The notes under the pieces are model-generated. The model made no database searches. It saw nothing but the letters and a program-made list of their open reading frames with translations, and was not told the DNA's origin. From Cyclobacterium sp. SYSU L10401 (GTDB taxonomy: Bacteria > Bacteroidota > Bacteroidia > Cytophagales > Cyclobacteriaceae): a DNA stretch of 64,000 nucleotides. The stretch is taken from assembly GCF_010993705.1 (NCBI RefSeq), contig NZ_WOFO01000008.1, forward strand, positions 203,231 to 267,230, in the 5' to 3' direction. The position numbers and the translations under genes are program-made. Shown here one piece after another: positions 37,316 through 45,971 of this stretch (its first letter is position 1; every line of letters begins with the position of its first letter).

Positions 37316-39214
37316 ATGAAAAACCCAAAATTACTTCTGTGTCTCTTCCTTTTTGCAGGTATTATTGCAGGACCTTTACAGGTAAATGCAGTAGCCTTAA
37401 CGAATGTTGCTGAATCATTTATCAAGCAGGATCCCCACAAGCTGGAGAATCCCATTACGGTAAACTACATCAAGCGCAACCTGCGCAAAAGCAGCCCAAA
37501 ACTGGCCCTTACCCCGGCCTGGGAACGAAACCTGAAACGCAAAATTAAACAAGATCCCCTGGTGGCCAATTACTTTGAAGCCGTAAAAGCCAATGCCATA
37601 AAGGTGTTGGAGGAGCCCGTGCTTACCAGAAATATGGTGGGTCGCCGGCTATTGGGTACTTCCCGTGACATGCTTCACCGGATGAACGTATTGGGCATCA
37701 CCTATCGGATCGAGGGCGATCAAAAGTACCTGGACAAAATTAACGAAGAGCTGCTGGCGGTTTCCAACTTTTCTGATTGGAATCCCTCCCATTTTCTGGA
37801 TGTAGCAGAGATGGCAACGGCAGTAGCCCTGGCCATCGATTGGGTAGGTAAGGACCTGCCAAAATCCACTGTAGCCCTGGCCAAAACGGCTTTGATCGAA
37901 AAAGGCATCAACCCCAGCTGGGAGGGCAACCACGGCTGGATCGACGGGACCAATAACTGGAATCAGGTCTGCAATGGAGGCATGATTGCAGCTTCCATCA
38001 TGATCGCCGATCAGGACCCGGAGTTGGCTGCCAAGACCATTTCCCGCTCTCTGGATGGCATGCCACATGCCCTGGAAGAGTATGGACCGGATGGGGTGTA
38101 CCCGGAAGGGTCTACTTATTGGGGCTATGGAACTGCCTTTTCGGTCCTGACCTCAGCCATGTTGGAATCAGCCTTTGGAACCGATTTTGGCATTGCCGAA
38201 TACCCGGCCTTTAAAGCCAGCGCCGATTTCAGGAAACTTAGCATTGCCCCATCGGGCTGGTATTACAATTATGCGGATTGCGGGGATCAACATGGAACGG
38301 CCGGGGACATTGTATTGGCCTGGTTTGGGACCAAAACAGGAAATCCGCTTTATATCGAAAAAGACAAGTTCCTACAGCCTACCGCTGATATGGGGAAACT
38401 CCACCGTGTCGCCGGCGCAGGCCTGATCTGGCTGGCCCAGTTTGAAGCCAGCTCAGAGGAAAGCCTTCCTACTGCCTGGAAGGGAGACGGATCCAATCCC
38501 ATTGTCATTTTCCGTGATGATTCCGATGCAGCAGACAGCTATTACTTTGGTGGCAAAGGGGGTAAAGCCACCATCAGCCATGGCAATATGGACGCCGGTT
38601 CCTTTATTTGGGAATTGAATGGGGTAAGGTGGGTCATTGATCCGGGAAACCAGCCCTACAACGAATTGGAAATAACCGGATTTGACCTTTGGGGTCGGTG
38701 CCAGGATTGTGAACGCTGGACCTTGCTGACCAAAAATAATTATGGACACAGTACCCTTACCGTCAATGATGCGCTGCATGTTAACGAAGGTTTTGCCAGT
38801 TTGGAGGACTTCTCTGAAAGTGCCCAGCCCGATGCCTTATTTGATTTGACCCCAGTATTTGGGAGTATGCTCGATAAAGCCCACCGAAAGTTTAGCCGGC
38901 CGGATGAGCAATCCTTATTGATTGAGGATCAGGTAGTAACCAATGAAAATACCAAAATGATCACCTGGCAATTGATGACCCAAGCTGATGTGGAAATTGT
39001 CGATGGCGGGGCTATTCTCAGGCAGGAGGGAAAAGCTGTAAAATTGGACAATTTATCCCATCCGGATTTGATGGTATCAGTGGTTTCCCTGGATCCCTCA
39101 CCACTCCAATTAGACCGCCAAATTGAGGGCTTGAAGCGCCTGGAGATCAGGGTGCCGGCCTGGACCCTGGACAATGGAGAAGGAACTATTGAGGTCAAAC
39201 TAACGGGGATGTAA
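37316..39214 (+). CDS. Heparinase II/III family protein (polysaccharide lyase-like)
   Basis: 632 residues. Signal peptide (LLLCLFLFAGIIAGPLQVNA), an alpha/alpha toroid (about 60-390) and a C-terminal beta-sandwich carrying the heparinase II/III-like block. Visible landmarks: GTNNWNQVCNGG (Asn213-Trp215), EYGPDGVYPEGSTYWGYGTAF, YADCGDQHGTAGD, KATISHGNMDAGSFIWELNGVRWVIDPG, and NNYGHSTLTVND. These correspond to the lyase catalytic Asn/His/Tyr positions in related PL families. It probably degrades a uronic-acid polymer or its oligosaccharides in the periplasm, together with the lyase directly upstream. No individual PL family can be assigned by eye. Confidence 0.88.
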   Translation: MKNPKLLLCLFLFAGIIAGPLQVNAVALTNVAESFIKQDPHKLENPITVNYIKRNLRKSSPKLALTPAWERNLKRKIKQDPLVANYFEAVKANAIKVLEEPVLTRNMVGRRLLGTSRDMLHRMNVLGITYRIEGDQKYLDKINEELLAVSNFSDWNPSHFLDVAEMATAVALAIDWVGKDLPKSTVALAKTALIEKGINPSWEGNHGWIDGTNNWNQVCNGGMIAASIMIADQDPELAAKTISRSLDGMPHALEEYGPDGVYPEGSTYWGYGTAFSVLTSAMLESAFGTDFGIAEYPAFKASADFRKLSIAPSGWYYNYADCGDQHGTAGDIVLAWFGTKTGNPLYIEKDKFLQPTADMGKLHRVAGAGLIWLAQFEASSEESLPTAWKGDGSNPIVIFRDDSDAADSYYFGGKGGKATISHGNMDAGSFIWELNGVRWVIDPGNQPYNELEITGFDLWGRCQDCERWTLLTKNNYGHSTLTVNDALHVNEGFASLEDFSESAQPDALFDLTPVFGSMLDKAHRKFSRPDEQSLLIEDQVVTNENTKMITWQLMTQADVEIVDGGAILRQEGKAVKLDNLSHPDLMVSVVSLDPSPLQLDRQIEGLKRLEIRVPAWTLDNGEGTIEVKLTGM

Positions 39215-39221
39215 AAAGGCC

Positions 39222-39468
39222 TGCTGTTCGACATTTGTAATGTCGAACGACAGATAAACAGGATTTGTAATCCTGCTTTCGTGTGCGTTTGGGGATTACA
39301 AATCCCCCGATCTGTGCCACGGGATTACAAATCCCGAGGAGCGGTGCTGTTCGGCATTTGCAATGTCGAACCCCAGATGAACAGGATTTGTAATCCTGCT
39401 TTGCGTTCACGTCTGGGGGATTTGTAATCCCCTGGTCTGTACCACGGGATTACAAATCCCGAGGAGCT
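39222..39468. repeat. Two tandem about 124-bp units, each of four TGT/ACA-triloop hairpins
   Basis: Unit 1 starts near 39222 and unit 2 near 39345, offset 123-125 bp. Each contains four near-perfect hairpins with ATT/AAT-closed three-base loops: a (39226-39248, 39349-39371), b (39259-39275, 39382-39398), c (39291-39307, 39416-39432) and d (39320-39336, 39445-39461). Arms are 10, 7, 7 and 7 bp. In unit 1, a and b carry ATTTGTAAT while c and d carry ATTACAAAT on the plus strand; in unit 2, element c is flipped to ATTTGTAAT. The array lies between convergent genes and resembles REP/BIME-type elements. Confidence 0.85.
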
Positions 39469-39496
39469 GATTGTCGCTTAGGGTATGAATCTATCG

Positions 39497-39826
39497 TTAT
39501 TCAGAGTATAAAAATCCATAGGGGCGCGCAATTTGCGCCTCTACTTCGGTAATACTCACCAAACCGTTACTTCTAAAAACTTCTTTTCCTTCCATGAAAA
39601 ACAAAATCCCTGGAACCGATAGCATCCGTAACTGTGCCGCAAGTTTCAGGTGGCATCCGGCATCCAGCTTCAATAAATCAATTTTCGGAAATTCATCCGT
39701 AATTAATTGTTTAATTTTTGGATACAATACCTGACACACCCCACAATTTTCCCGATAAAAATAAATCAGAACTGCTGGTTTATCTTTCAAATACCTTTCA
39801 AGCTTTAGTTCACTAATTATTTCCAT
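39497..39826 (-). CDS. Thioredoxin family protein
   Basis: 109 residues with a thioredoxin fold: PAVLIYFYRENCGVC carries the active-site pair Cys28-Gly-Val-Cys31 instead of CGPC, and the cis-proline segment is MLSVPGILFFMEG. No signal peptide. The N-terminus overlaps the barrel protein gene upstream by 10 bp, so it is the last gene of the minus-strand cytochrome/barrel/thioredoxin operon. The CGVC centre suggests a redox potential different from trxA; a thiol partner in sulfur-compound metabolism is an inference from the neighbours. Confidence 0.85.
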   Translation of the reverse strand: MEIISELKLERYLKDKPAVLIYFYRENCGVCQVLYPKIKQLITDEFPKIDLLKLDAGCHLKLAAQLRMLSVPGILFFMEGKEVFRSNGLVSITEVEAQIARPYGFLYSE

Positions 39827-41178
39827 GGAATGGTATAATTTAAAATGGTATTGACATGAAAAAGGTTGACTTTATTGTAAACCCATGCCGGTTTGAGGCT
39901 TTGCTGATCCAATGCTGCTTTTCCCATCAAAATCAAATGCAGGTTAAGCCCCTCAACCCATTCCTTCATGTTGTAGCGCATGCCCAAATTGACCTGGGCA
40001 TAGCTCGGGACAGCATACTTATTCCGGCTGGCATCGGCCGCATCAGGAAGGAAATATACTCCCATAAAGGTATATAATTGAAGCGGTTTTTGAGCCAGGG
40101 AATGCTGGAAGAAGGTACTGATGGCATCTACATGCCCCAATCCTTCATTTCTTTCCCTTGGAATAAAGGTATAAAAGGGATCCCTTCCCCATTCCCGGGG
40201 GCTCAGGTAACGACCCTTGCCCTGCATTTTGGTATAATTCAGGTGCCACAGGTTTTGTTTCGACCGAAGTCCTATTCTTCCACTCAGGATCAAATGGTAG
40301 TCCTCCGGATTTTTGTACCGAAGGTCAACCTCCTCATTTCCCCCGTTACCGATCCCATGCTGGAAGGAAGTCTGTAATCCGGTGATTGCCTTCAGGTTGG
40401 AATCAGGGATGTTCCAGCTTTTGTCCCATTGAGCCAGAAAACTACTGTAAATATTTTGAACATAGGTGTGATTGAGCTGAAGGTTTGCCTGATCTTTTAA
40501 GGTAATATCAACATCCAAAACATGTGCAAAATCCACCTGGGTATTGCCAAAATAACTGGAAGGATTGCCAAATTCATCCCGGCCTACAGGATACATGCCC
40601 ATGCTTTCACTCAAGGAGAACCAATTGCCGGTAGATCGGGGAGAGATTGCCCAAATAAGGTGGCTCGTCAAATTTACATTTGACCTGGGTTGAAGACCTA
40701 AACGCAAACCTTCTACGTAAGTAGGGCTTAGCCTGCCATCCTGATGGTTGATAAAGGGGCTGTTGATTTCCATTCTACCGAATTTAGCCTGGAATTTTTC
40801 TTTTTCGAAAGCGAGGTTCAGGTTGCCAATTTTTCCAAAAAGGCGCCGGTCCAAATGATTGACATCAAAAAGGCCCACCTCATAGCGGTTGAGGTTGGGG
40901 ACTCTGGGGTCCAGTGCCGTGAGGTCGGAGCTCAGTACACGTAGAAAACCCAGGTATTCCCCATTGATTACCAATCCATGGGGGAGTCTGGTGCTAAGGG
41001 CTACCCTGGCCATTTGGCCCCAGGCATGGTCATTTTTATAATCTCCACTGTAGCTGGTGCTCATAAAATAGGACCGAAGCCCCAGCTCAACATCGGTTTT
41101 CCAGTCAGTGGAATCTTGTTGGGCACTCAGCGGTAGCCAGCTGATGAATAAATAGATGATGATCAGGTATTTTTTCAT
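39817..41178 (-). CDS. Outer-membrane beta-barrel protein (OprD-like porin candidate)
   Basis: 453 residues. Signal peptide (YLIIIYLFISWLPLSAQ) and then alternating amphipathic strands: WKTDVELGLRSYFMSTSYSGDYKNDHAWGQMARVALS, HGLVINGEYLGFL, FQAKFGRMEINSPFINHQDGRLSP, VNLTSHLIWAISPR, a final FHVNTILNYTIPWK. The GRMEINSPFIN...DGR arrangement is reminiscent of OprD-family channels (G-x-x-x-NSPL-type segment). Likely a substrate channel for the operon. It overlaps the upstream cytochrome gene by 4 bp and the thioredoxin gene by 10 bp. Confidence 0.72.
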   Translation of the reverse strand: MKKYLIIIYLFISWLPLSAQQDSTDWKTDVELGLRSYFMSTSYSGDYKNDHAWGQMARVALSTRLPHGLVINGEYLGFLRVLSSDLTALDPRVPNLNRYEVGLFDVNHLDRRLFGKIGNLNLAFEKEKFQAKFGRMEINSPFINHQDGRLSPTYVEGLRLGLQPRSNVNLTSHLIWAISPRSTGNWFSLSESMGMYPVGRDEFGNPSSYFGNTQVDFAHVLDVDITLKDQANLQLNHTYVQNIYSSFLAQWDKSWNIPDSNLKAITGLQTSFQHGIGNGGNEEVDLRYKNPEDYHLILSGRIGLRSKQNLWHLNYTKMQGKGRYLSPREWGRDPFYTFIPRERNEGLGHVDAISTFFQHSLAQKPLQLYTFMGVYFLPDAADASRNKYAVPSYAQVNLGMRYNMKEWVEGLNLHLILMGKAALDQQSLKPAWVYNKVNLFHVNTILNYTIPWK

Positions 41179-42236
41179 TGCTTTTCAGCTTTAGCTGTTA
41201 ATATGGGTTGAAAGGGACCATATTTATGTTGCGCCTCCGGGTAAGGATCTGCAAAGGGTCCAAAAGGATGATCCATGGGTTTTTGGGAAATATCCGGCCA
41301 ATCGGCAGATTTATCTCTTGAGGGTCTTTCCATGGAATTGACGTAGGCGGCCAAATCCCAGGCCTCTTCATCGCTGAGTAGTGGGCGTTTATAAGTTGCG
41401 CCCAGTGGCATATTGGCTTTGACAAAGCCGGCAAACCGGGAGAGTCTGTATAGACCGGCACCATCATTGTAGCTGTTGGCCCCCCAAAGGGGAGGATAGA
41501 TATATGCTTGCCCTGAAGGCTGTGGCAGTCCCTGTCCACCTGTGCCATGGCAACTCGCACATTGTTGGTCATAAACGGTTTTTCCCAGCAGCGGGTCTGC
41601 AGCCCTTTCCATCAGGGGTACCGCATAAATGCCACTGCCATGGGGTCGGGTGCCTTTGGGTACCGCCTTCCCCAGCCATTCCATATAGGCGACCATGGCC
41701 TCCATCTCTTCACTGTCCCGCTCCAAGGGCTGCCCATTGAGACTCCTTTCAAAACAATCATTGATTCTTTTTGGAATATCTTCCATTTGACCCGAGCGGG
41801 CCCTTATTTTGGGATAGCTGGAAGCAACAGCCCCGAAGTTATTTCCCAGGGGAAGGGTACCTGCATCCAGGTGGCAGTTCTGACAATTCAGCCCGTTGGA
41901 TATTTTTTTTACCTTTCCCTGCGGACCCAGGTATTCGGCTGTATGCACCAACAATTCCCTGCCATATTGAATTTGTTTGGCATTGGGCTCCTCCATCACC
42001 GTACTCCAATCAGGTGCCTGCCAGAGGTTATCCATGGAAATCAGGCCGGGATCAGTTTTCGCAGCTGGTTTTTCGGCAACCTTTACAACAGTTACCTTCG
42101 GCTGCGAAACAGTTTCACCTGTTCCATATTGGGTGATAACCAAAACCAGGACAAACAAACTCAACAAAAAGATCGCCAGCAGCAAACCCAGCACCCCTTT
42201 GACCAGTAAAAGCAGAGATTGAGCAGATTTTTTCAT
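41175..42236 (-). CDS. Dihaem cytochrome c, TsdA-like (thiosulfate dehydrogenase family)
   Basis: 353 residues, anchored by an N-terminal helix (VLGLLLAIFLLSLFVLVLVI). Two CxxCH haem sites: CQNCH at 118-122 and CASCH at 226-230. The surrounding blocks YGRELLVHTAEYLGP, NGLNCQNCHLDAGTLPLGNNF, RINDCFERSLNG and ANMPLG match the thiosulfate dehydrogenase/tetrathionate reductase TsdA family; Cys161 in NDCFERS sits where TsdA has its unusual His/Cys haem ligand, and Met276 is a candidate second-haem ligand. It would interconvert thiosulfate and tetrathionate in the periplasm. First gene of the operon; a Crp/Fnr-type palindrome lies 54 bp upstream. Function is family-level inference. Confidence 0.82.
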   Translation of the reverse strand: MKKSAQSLLLLVKGVLGLLLAIFLLSLFVLVLVITQYGTGETVSQPKVTVVKVAEKPAAKTDPGLISMDNLWQAPDWSTVMEEPNAKQIQYGRELLVHTAEYLGPQGKVKKISNGLNCQNCHLDAGTLPLGNNFGAVASSYPKIRARSGQMEDIPKRINDCFERSLNGQPLERDSEEMEAMVAYMEWLGKAVPKGTRPHGSGIYAVPLMERAADPLLGKTVYDQQCASCHGTGGQGLPQPSGQAYIYPPLWGANSYNDGAGLYRLSRFAGFVKANMPLGATYKRPLLSDEEAWDLAAYVNSMERPSRDKSADWPDISQKPMDHPFGPFADPYPEAQHKYGPFQPILTAKAEKQ

Positions 42237-42289
42237 AGGATTACTACATTAATTGTATACAAAATTACCCGCTATCTGCTCCCTAAGAA

Positions 42290-42303
42290 GTGATCTCTAT
42301 CAC
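42290..42303. promoter_or_regulatory. Crp/Fnr-type palindrome GTGAT-N4-ATCAC
   Basis: Perfect 5-bp arms (42290-42294, 42299-42303) with a 4-bp spacer, close to the TTGAT-N4-ATCAA consensus of Fnr/Dnr-like factors. It lies 54 bp upstream of the TsdA-like gene and 177 bp from the second heparinase-like gene. Likely controls the cytochrome operon in response to redox state. Confidence 0.5.
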
Positions 42304-42479
42304 ACAGGTTGCTTTCCGACTACAAATATTTTTGTATATTCAGGATTGAATAGGCGGTGCCCCAATGGGCATTTGTATTGGAGAAAAAAAATCATCTCTT
42401 GTCTTAAAAAGTTGGCAGCAGGGTGATTTTTTCAACCCGCTACCGTAAAATTCGATCCTATACTAGAACCCAGATTAAC

Positions 42480-44432
42480 ATGAACCTGAAAAGAAACCTG
42501 ATTTTCTTACTGATGCTCTTTGCTGGTATTTTTGCTTCAGAGGCACAGCACCTCATCAGTAAAAAGTACACCCAACAAGAACTTTCCCAACTGCTGATTC
42601 CATTGACCGATTGGGAACCTTTTCCTGGCCTCGATGAGCGATCGGCCTGGATGAATGCTGATCAGGAAATGATGGAGGAATACCTGAAGCAGGCAAATGA
42701 GCACATAGATTATGATTGGCCTTATATTCCGGCCACCAAATCTTTGTTGATAGACAGAACAGGGGACAGGGACGAATATCAGGCCATCACTTTCGAAAAA
42801 CGCAAGATTCTGGGCACCATGATCCTGGCCGAGTTATATGAAAATGAAGGCAGATTTATTGACCCCATCATCAATGGGGTCTGGTCCATTTGTGAGGAAT
42901 CATTTTGGGGAGTCCCTGCTCATTTACCAAAGACCGAAGAATATTCAGGTTTGATGGATGTTACCCGGCCATTTGTGGATTTATTTGCTGCGGAAACAGC
43001 CACCTACCTGGCCTGGGCAGATTATTTCTTTGGGGAGAGGTTTGATGAAATATCGCCTCAGATCCGAAAAAGAATACGCCATGAAACGCAAACCCGCATA
43101 TTTGAACCACTGATGAATCAACACCATGGCTGGATGGCAGCCAACGCCAATGGCAGGCCTCCCAATAACTGGAATCCCTGGATTTGTTCCAACTGGATCA
43201 ACAGTGCCCTCCTATTGGAGCAGGATGAGAACAAAAGGGCCGCACTGGTATACCGGGCCATGGAGGTGCTGGATGAGTTTTTAAATCCCTATCCAGCCGA
43301 TGGAGGATGCGATGAAGGTCCCAGCTACTGGGGAGCGGCTGCGGCCTCCCTGTTTGATAATATTTCCCTGCTTGACCTGGCCACTGATGGTGCCTTTCAA
43401 TATGTTTATGAGGACGAAAAGGTACAAAACATGGGGAAATTTATCTACCGGGCGCAGATCAGTGAAGATTATTTCCTGAATTTCGCAGATGCAGATCCCC
43501 AACCCAACATGGCAGCCTCCATGATTTATCGCTATGGAAAGGCCATTCAGGATCCGGATATGATGAGGTTTGGAGCTTTTTACCGGAAGGAAAATGAGGT
43601 TGATCTTCCCCGATTCCATTATTTCAGAAACTTTTTCGAAGTATTTATGCAGGAAGAATTCCGGAATGCCGAAAAGGGGCTGCCTCTTCCCAAAGATGTC
43701 TGGCTTCCGGATATACAGGTAATGGTTGCCAGAGACGTGGAGGGAAGCAGTGATGGTTTTTTTCTTGCCGGCAAAGGAGGCCATAATGCCGAGAGCCATA
43801 ACCATAATGACATCGGCAATTATGTGGTGTACTACAATGGCCTTCCCCTTTTGATTGATGTGGGAAGAGGGACCTATACCCGGAAAACCTTCAGTGACGA
43901 ACGCTACAGTATTTGGTACAATCGTTCCGATCACCACAACCTGCCCTCTATCAATGGATTTACCCAACTACCCGGGAGTAAGTACCGGGCAACAAATGTC
44001 AGTCATAAAGCCCAAAGGAACAGCAGTACCATGGCTTTGGATATTGGGCAGGCGTATCCCGAAAACGCAGGAATTGCATCCTGGAAGCGGGTTTTGAAAC
44101 TGGACAGAGGAAAGAAGGTGACCGTGAATGATGATTTTCAATTAACGGAATCCACCAGCCTGGTACAGCATCTCATGACCATTTATCCGGCCAGGGTATT
44201 GGAGCCGGGAAAGTTGTCCATACCCTTTGAAGATGCTGAGGGTAATATCATTCCGTTTGAACTGATTTATGATGCAGCTTCCATGGTCGCTGAGGTGGAG
44301 AAAATAGCCTTAACTGAACCTGAAGATAAAGGGATAGAACAGAAGTGGGGGGATACCATTTACAGGATTAATTTTGAATACCCATCCGTTCCTGCCAAAG
44401 GTAAAAGCAGCTTTGTGCTTCAGAAACCCTAA
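42480..44432 (+). CDS. Heparinase II/III family protein (second)
   Basis: 650 residues from ATG 42480 (MNLKRNLIFLLMLFAGIFASEAQ, signal peptide); a GTG at 42423 is less likely. Toroid segment with RPPNNWNPWICSNWINSALL (Asn229-Trp231) and GGCDEGPSYWGAAAASL; the C-terminal sandwich starts with the heparinase II/III block AESHNHNDIGNYVVYYNGLPLLIDVGRGTYT, where His440 and His442 lie in the metal/catalytic region. Weakly similar to the protein at 37316 in the NNW and SYWG motifs only, so an old paralogue or a different PL family. Probable exolytic uronate lyase of the same utilisation locus. Ends 10 bp from convergent surE. Confidence 0.88.
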   Translation: MNLKRNLIFLLMLFAGIFASEAQHLISKKYTQQELSQLLIPLTDWEPFPGLDERSAWMNADQEMMEEYLKQANEHIDYDWPYIPATKSLLIDRTGDRDEYQAITFEKRKILGTMILAELYENEGRFIDPIINGVWSICEESFWGVPAHLPKTEEYSGLMDVTRPFVDLFAAETATYLAWADYFFGERFDEISPQIRKRIRHETQTRIFEPLMNQHHGWMAANANGRPPNNWNPWICSNWINSALLLEQDENKRAALVYRAMEVLDEFLNPYPADGGCDEGPSYWGAAAASLFDNISLLDLATDGAFQYVYEDEKVQNMGKFIYRAQISEDYFLNFADADPQPNMAASMIYRYGKAIQDPDMMRFGAFYRKENEVDLPRFHYFRNFFEVFMQEEFRNAEKGLPLPKDVWLPDIQVMVARDVEGSSDGFFLAGKGGHNAESHNHNDIGNYVVYYNGLPLLIDVGRGTYTRKTFSDERYSIWYNRSDHHNLPSINGFTQLPGSKYRATNVSHKAQRNSSTMALDIGQAYPENAGIASWKRVLKLDRGKKVTVNDDFQLTESTSLVQHLMTIYPARVLEPGKLSIPFEDAEGNIIPFELIYDAASMVAEVEKIALTEPEDKGIEQKWGDTIYRINFEYPSVPAKGKSSFVLQKP

Positions 44433-44441
44433 GTACCTTTA

Positions 44442-45233
44442 TCAAAAACCGGATTTGATGCTTTCCCAATCCCAATCGTTGTTGATTTGAGGGATGGCGT
44501 GGTGGGCGGTCATATCAAACTGACAGGGCACTACAGCGGCGTAGTTATTGGCAATGGCCCACTCGTCGTTATCTTCTCCCTTGTCAAAATTGACAAAATT
44601 ACCTGCCATCCAAAAATATTTTCTTCCATTGGGGTCATACCTTTCCTCAAAATCTTCCTGCCATTTGGCCCTGGCCTGCCGGCAGATTTTGATTCCCTTC
44701 AGGGCTTCATTCCTTTTGGGAGGAAAATTCACATTCAGGGCTACACCCTTGGGGATGCCAAATTCCAGCACCTGTTTGGCAATCTGGTACACATGAGGCT
44801 CTACATGGGAAAAATCTGCATCCGAACTGTAATCACAGAGGCTGAAGCCAATGGAAGGGTAGCCTTCAATGGCTCCTTCAATGGCGGCGGACATGGTACC
44901 GGAATACAAAACGCTGATGGAAGTATTGCTTCCATGGTTGATCCCACTGACGATAAGGTCGGGCCTTTTGTCCTTCAATACATAGTGTTTGGCCAGCTTT
45001 ACACAGTCAGCAGGAGTACCACTGGATTTAAAGGCTTTCACATCTTGAAAAATCTCCTCTTCCGAAAGGCGAAGGGTATTACCAATGGTGATGGCGTGTC
45101 CCATGCCGGATTGGGGGCTGTCGGGTGCGACCACCACCACATCACCCAATTTTTTCATTACATCTACCAGCACCCGGATGCCCCGGGAAGTGATTCCATC
45201 ATCATTGGAAACTAAAATTAAAGGTTTTGACAT
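44442..45233 (-). CDS. surE: 5'/3'-nucleotidase SurE
   Basis: 263-residue survival protein SurE, a metal-dependent nucleoside monophosphate phosphatase. The N-terminal LILVSNDDGITSRGI holds the two metal-binding Asp residues; APDSPQSGMGHAIT and SGINHGSNTSISVLYSGTMSAAIEG complete the active site, and VALNVNFPP is the family strand. Cytoplasmic. Its ATG overlaps the stop of the preceding gene (TAATG at 45232-45235), so the two are translationally coupled. Length is normal. Confidence 0.96.
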   Translation of the reverse strand: MSKPLILVSNDDGITSRGIRVLVDVMKKLGDVVVVAPDSPQSGMGHAITIGNTLRLSEEEIFQDVKAFKSSGTPADCVKLAKHYVLKDKRPDLIVSGINHGSNTSISVLYSGTMSAAIEGAIEGYPSIGFSLCDYSSDADFSHVEPHVYQIAKQVLEFGIPKGVALNVNFPPKRNEALKGIKICRQARAKWQEDFEERYDPNGRKYFWMAGNFVNFDKGEDNDEWAIANNYAAVVPCQFDMTAHHAIPQINNDWDWESIKSGF

Positions 45234-45886
45234 TAAGAATTTCTTTTTATTTGGTTGTAATAGGCGGTAATTCTCAATAAATCTCCTCTTTTGTCATGAG
45301 AAAGCCTGTTTTTTCTCATGTAAAGTTTCATTTCAGAAGATTTATCGTCCATAAAATCGTTGAGCAACTCCTTCTTTTTCTGGCTGTATTTATAGATTTT
45401 CTGATCCTGAAGGAAATAAAAATCAAAATCCAGCCGGTTAAATCCCCTTCCCATCATCGGCATACCCCACATGGGGTTCATGTACATGCCCCGCATTCCC
45501 ATGGTATTGAAGTTTCTATTGTCCACGGTAATGTATTCCCTGCACAACAAGGTAATATCCTCTCCCTCGGTAAGCAGCTCAAAGAATATGGGCGTTTGGT
45601 AGTCAGAATTCAGGGCATAGGGCAGGCTGTAAAATATCCTGATGCCTCCATAGATTTCATCGAAAATTTCAAAATGGCTTATGGAGGCAGAACTGAAAGT
45701 TTCAATGGTATTGGATTGAACCTGAACGATATTGGCCTCCAGGTCATATTTTACCTTTCCCTCATGGATTTCCCCCGTACTGAGAAAAACCTTCCCATCA
45801 TGCCAAACCTGGGAGGGGAATTCCTGGGCTCCTGCAATGCTGACAAATAGGAACAGATAGGATAGCAGATAGATGCACTTTTTCAT
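45233..45886 (-). CDS. Exported protein of unknown function, coupled to surE
   Basis: 217 residues with a signal peptide (CIYLLSYLFLFVSIAGAQ). The mature part begins FPSQVWHDGKVFLSTGEIHEGKVKYDLEANIVQV, a pattern seen in several unannotated Bacteroidota exported proteins, and contains an unusual methionine/glycine-rich stretch (MGMRGMYMNPMWGMPMMGRG, residues about 128-147). The C-terminus (KLYMRKNRLSHDKRGDLLRITAYYNQIK) is basic. The Met-rich patch could bind soft metals such as copper, but that is only a suggestion. Coupled to surE by a one-base overlap. Confidence 0.7.
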   Translation of the reverse strand: MKKCIYLLSYLFLFVSIAGAQEFPSQVWHDGKVFLSTGEIHEGKVKYDLEANIVQVQSNTIETFSSASISHFEIFDEIYGGIRIFYSLPYALNSDYQTPIFFELLTEGEDITLLCREYITVDNRNFNTMGMRGMYMNPMWGMPMMGRGFNRLDFDFYFLQDQKIYKYSQKKKELLNDFMDDKSSEMKLYMRKNRLSHDKRGDLLRITAYYNQIKRNS

Positions 45887-45971
45887 GACTGTATTACTTT
45901 TTGCTTTTACCCCTGATACGTAAAATTATCAGCTTATGTTGAAGTAACCAAAGTTAAAAACCTGCGGTAGG

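Noticed and set aside
39222..39468. Short palindromic repeats with spacers, superficially CRISPR-like.
   Set aside because: Only eight elements with differing stems, unequal spacing and orientation changes, and no cas gene; fits a REP-type array.
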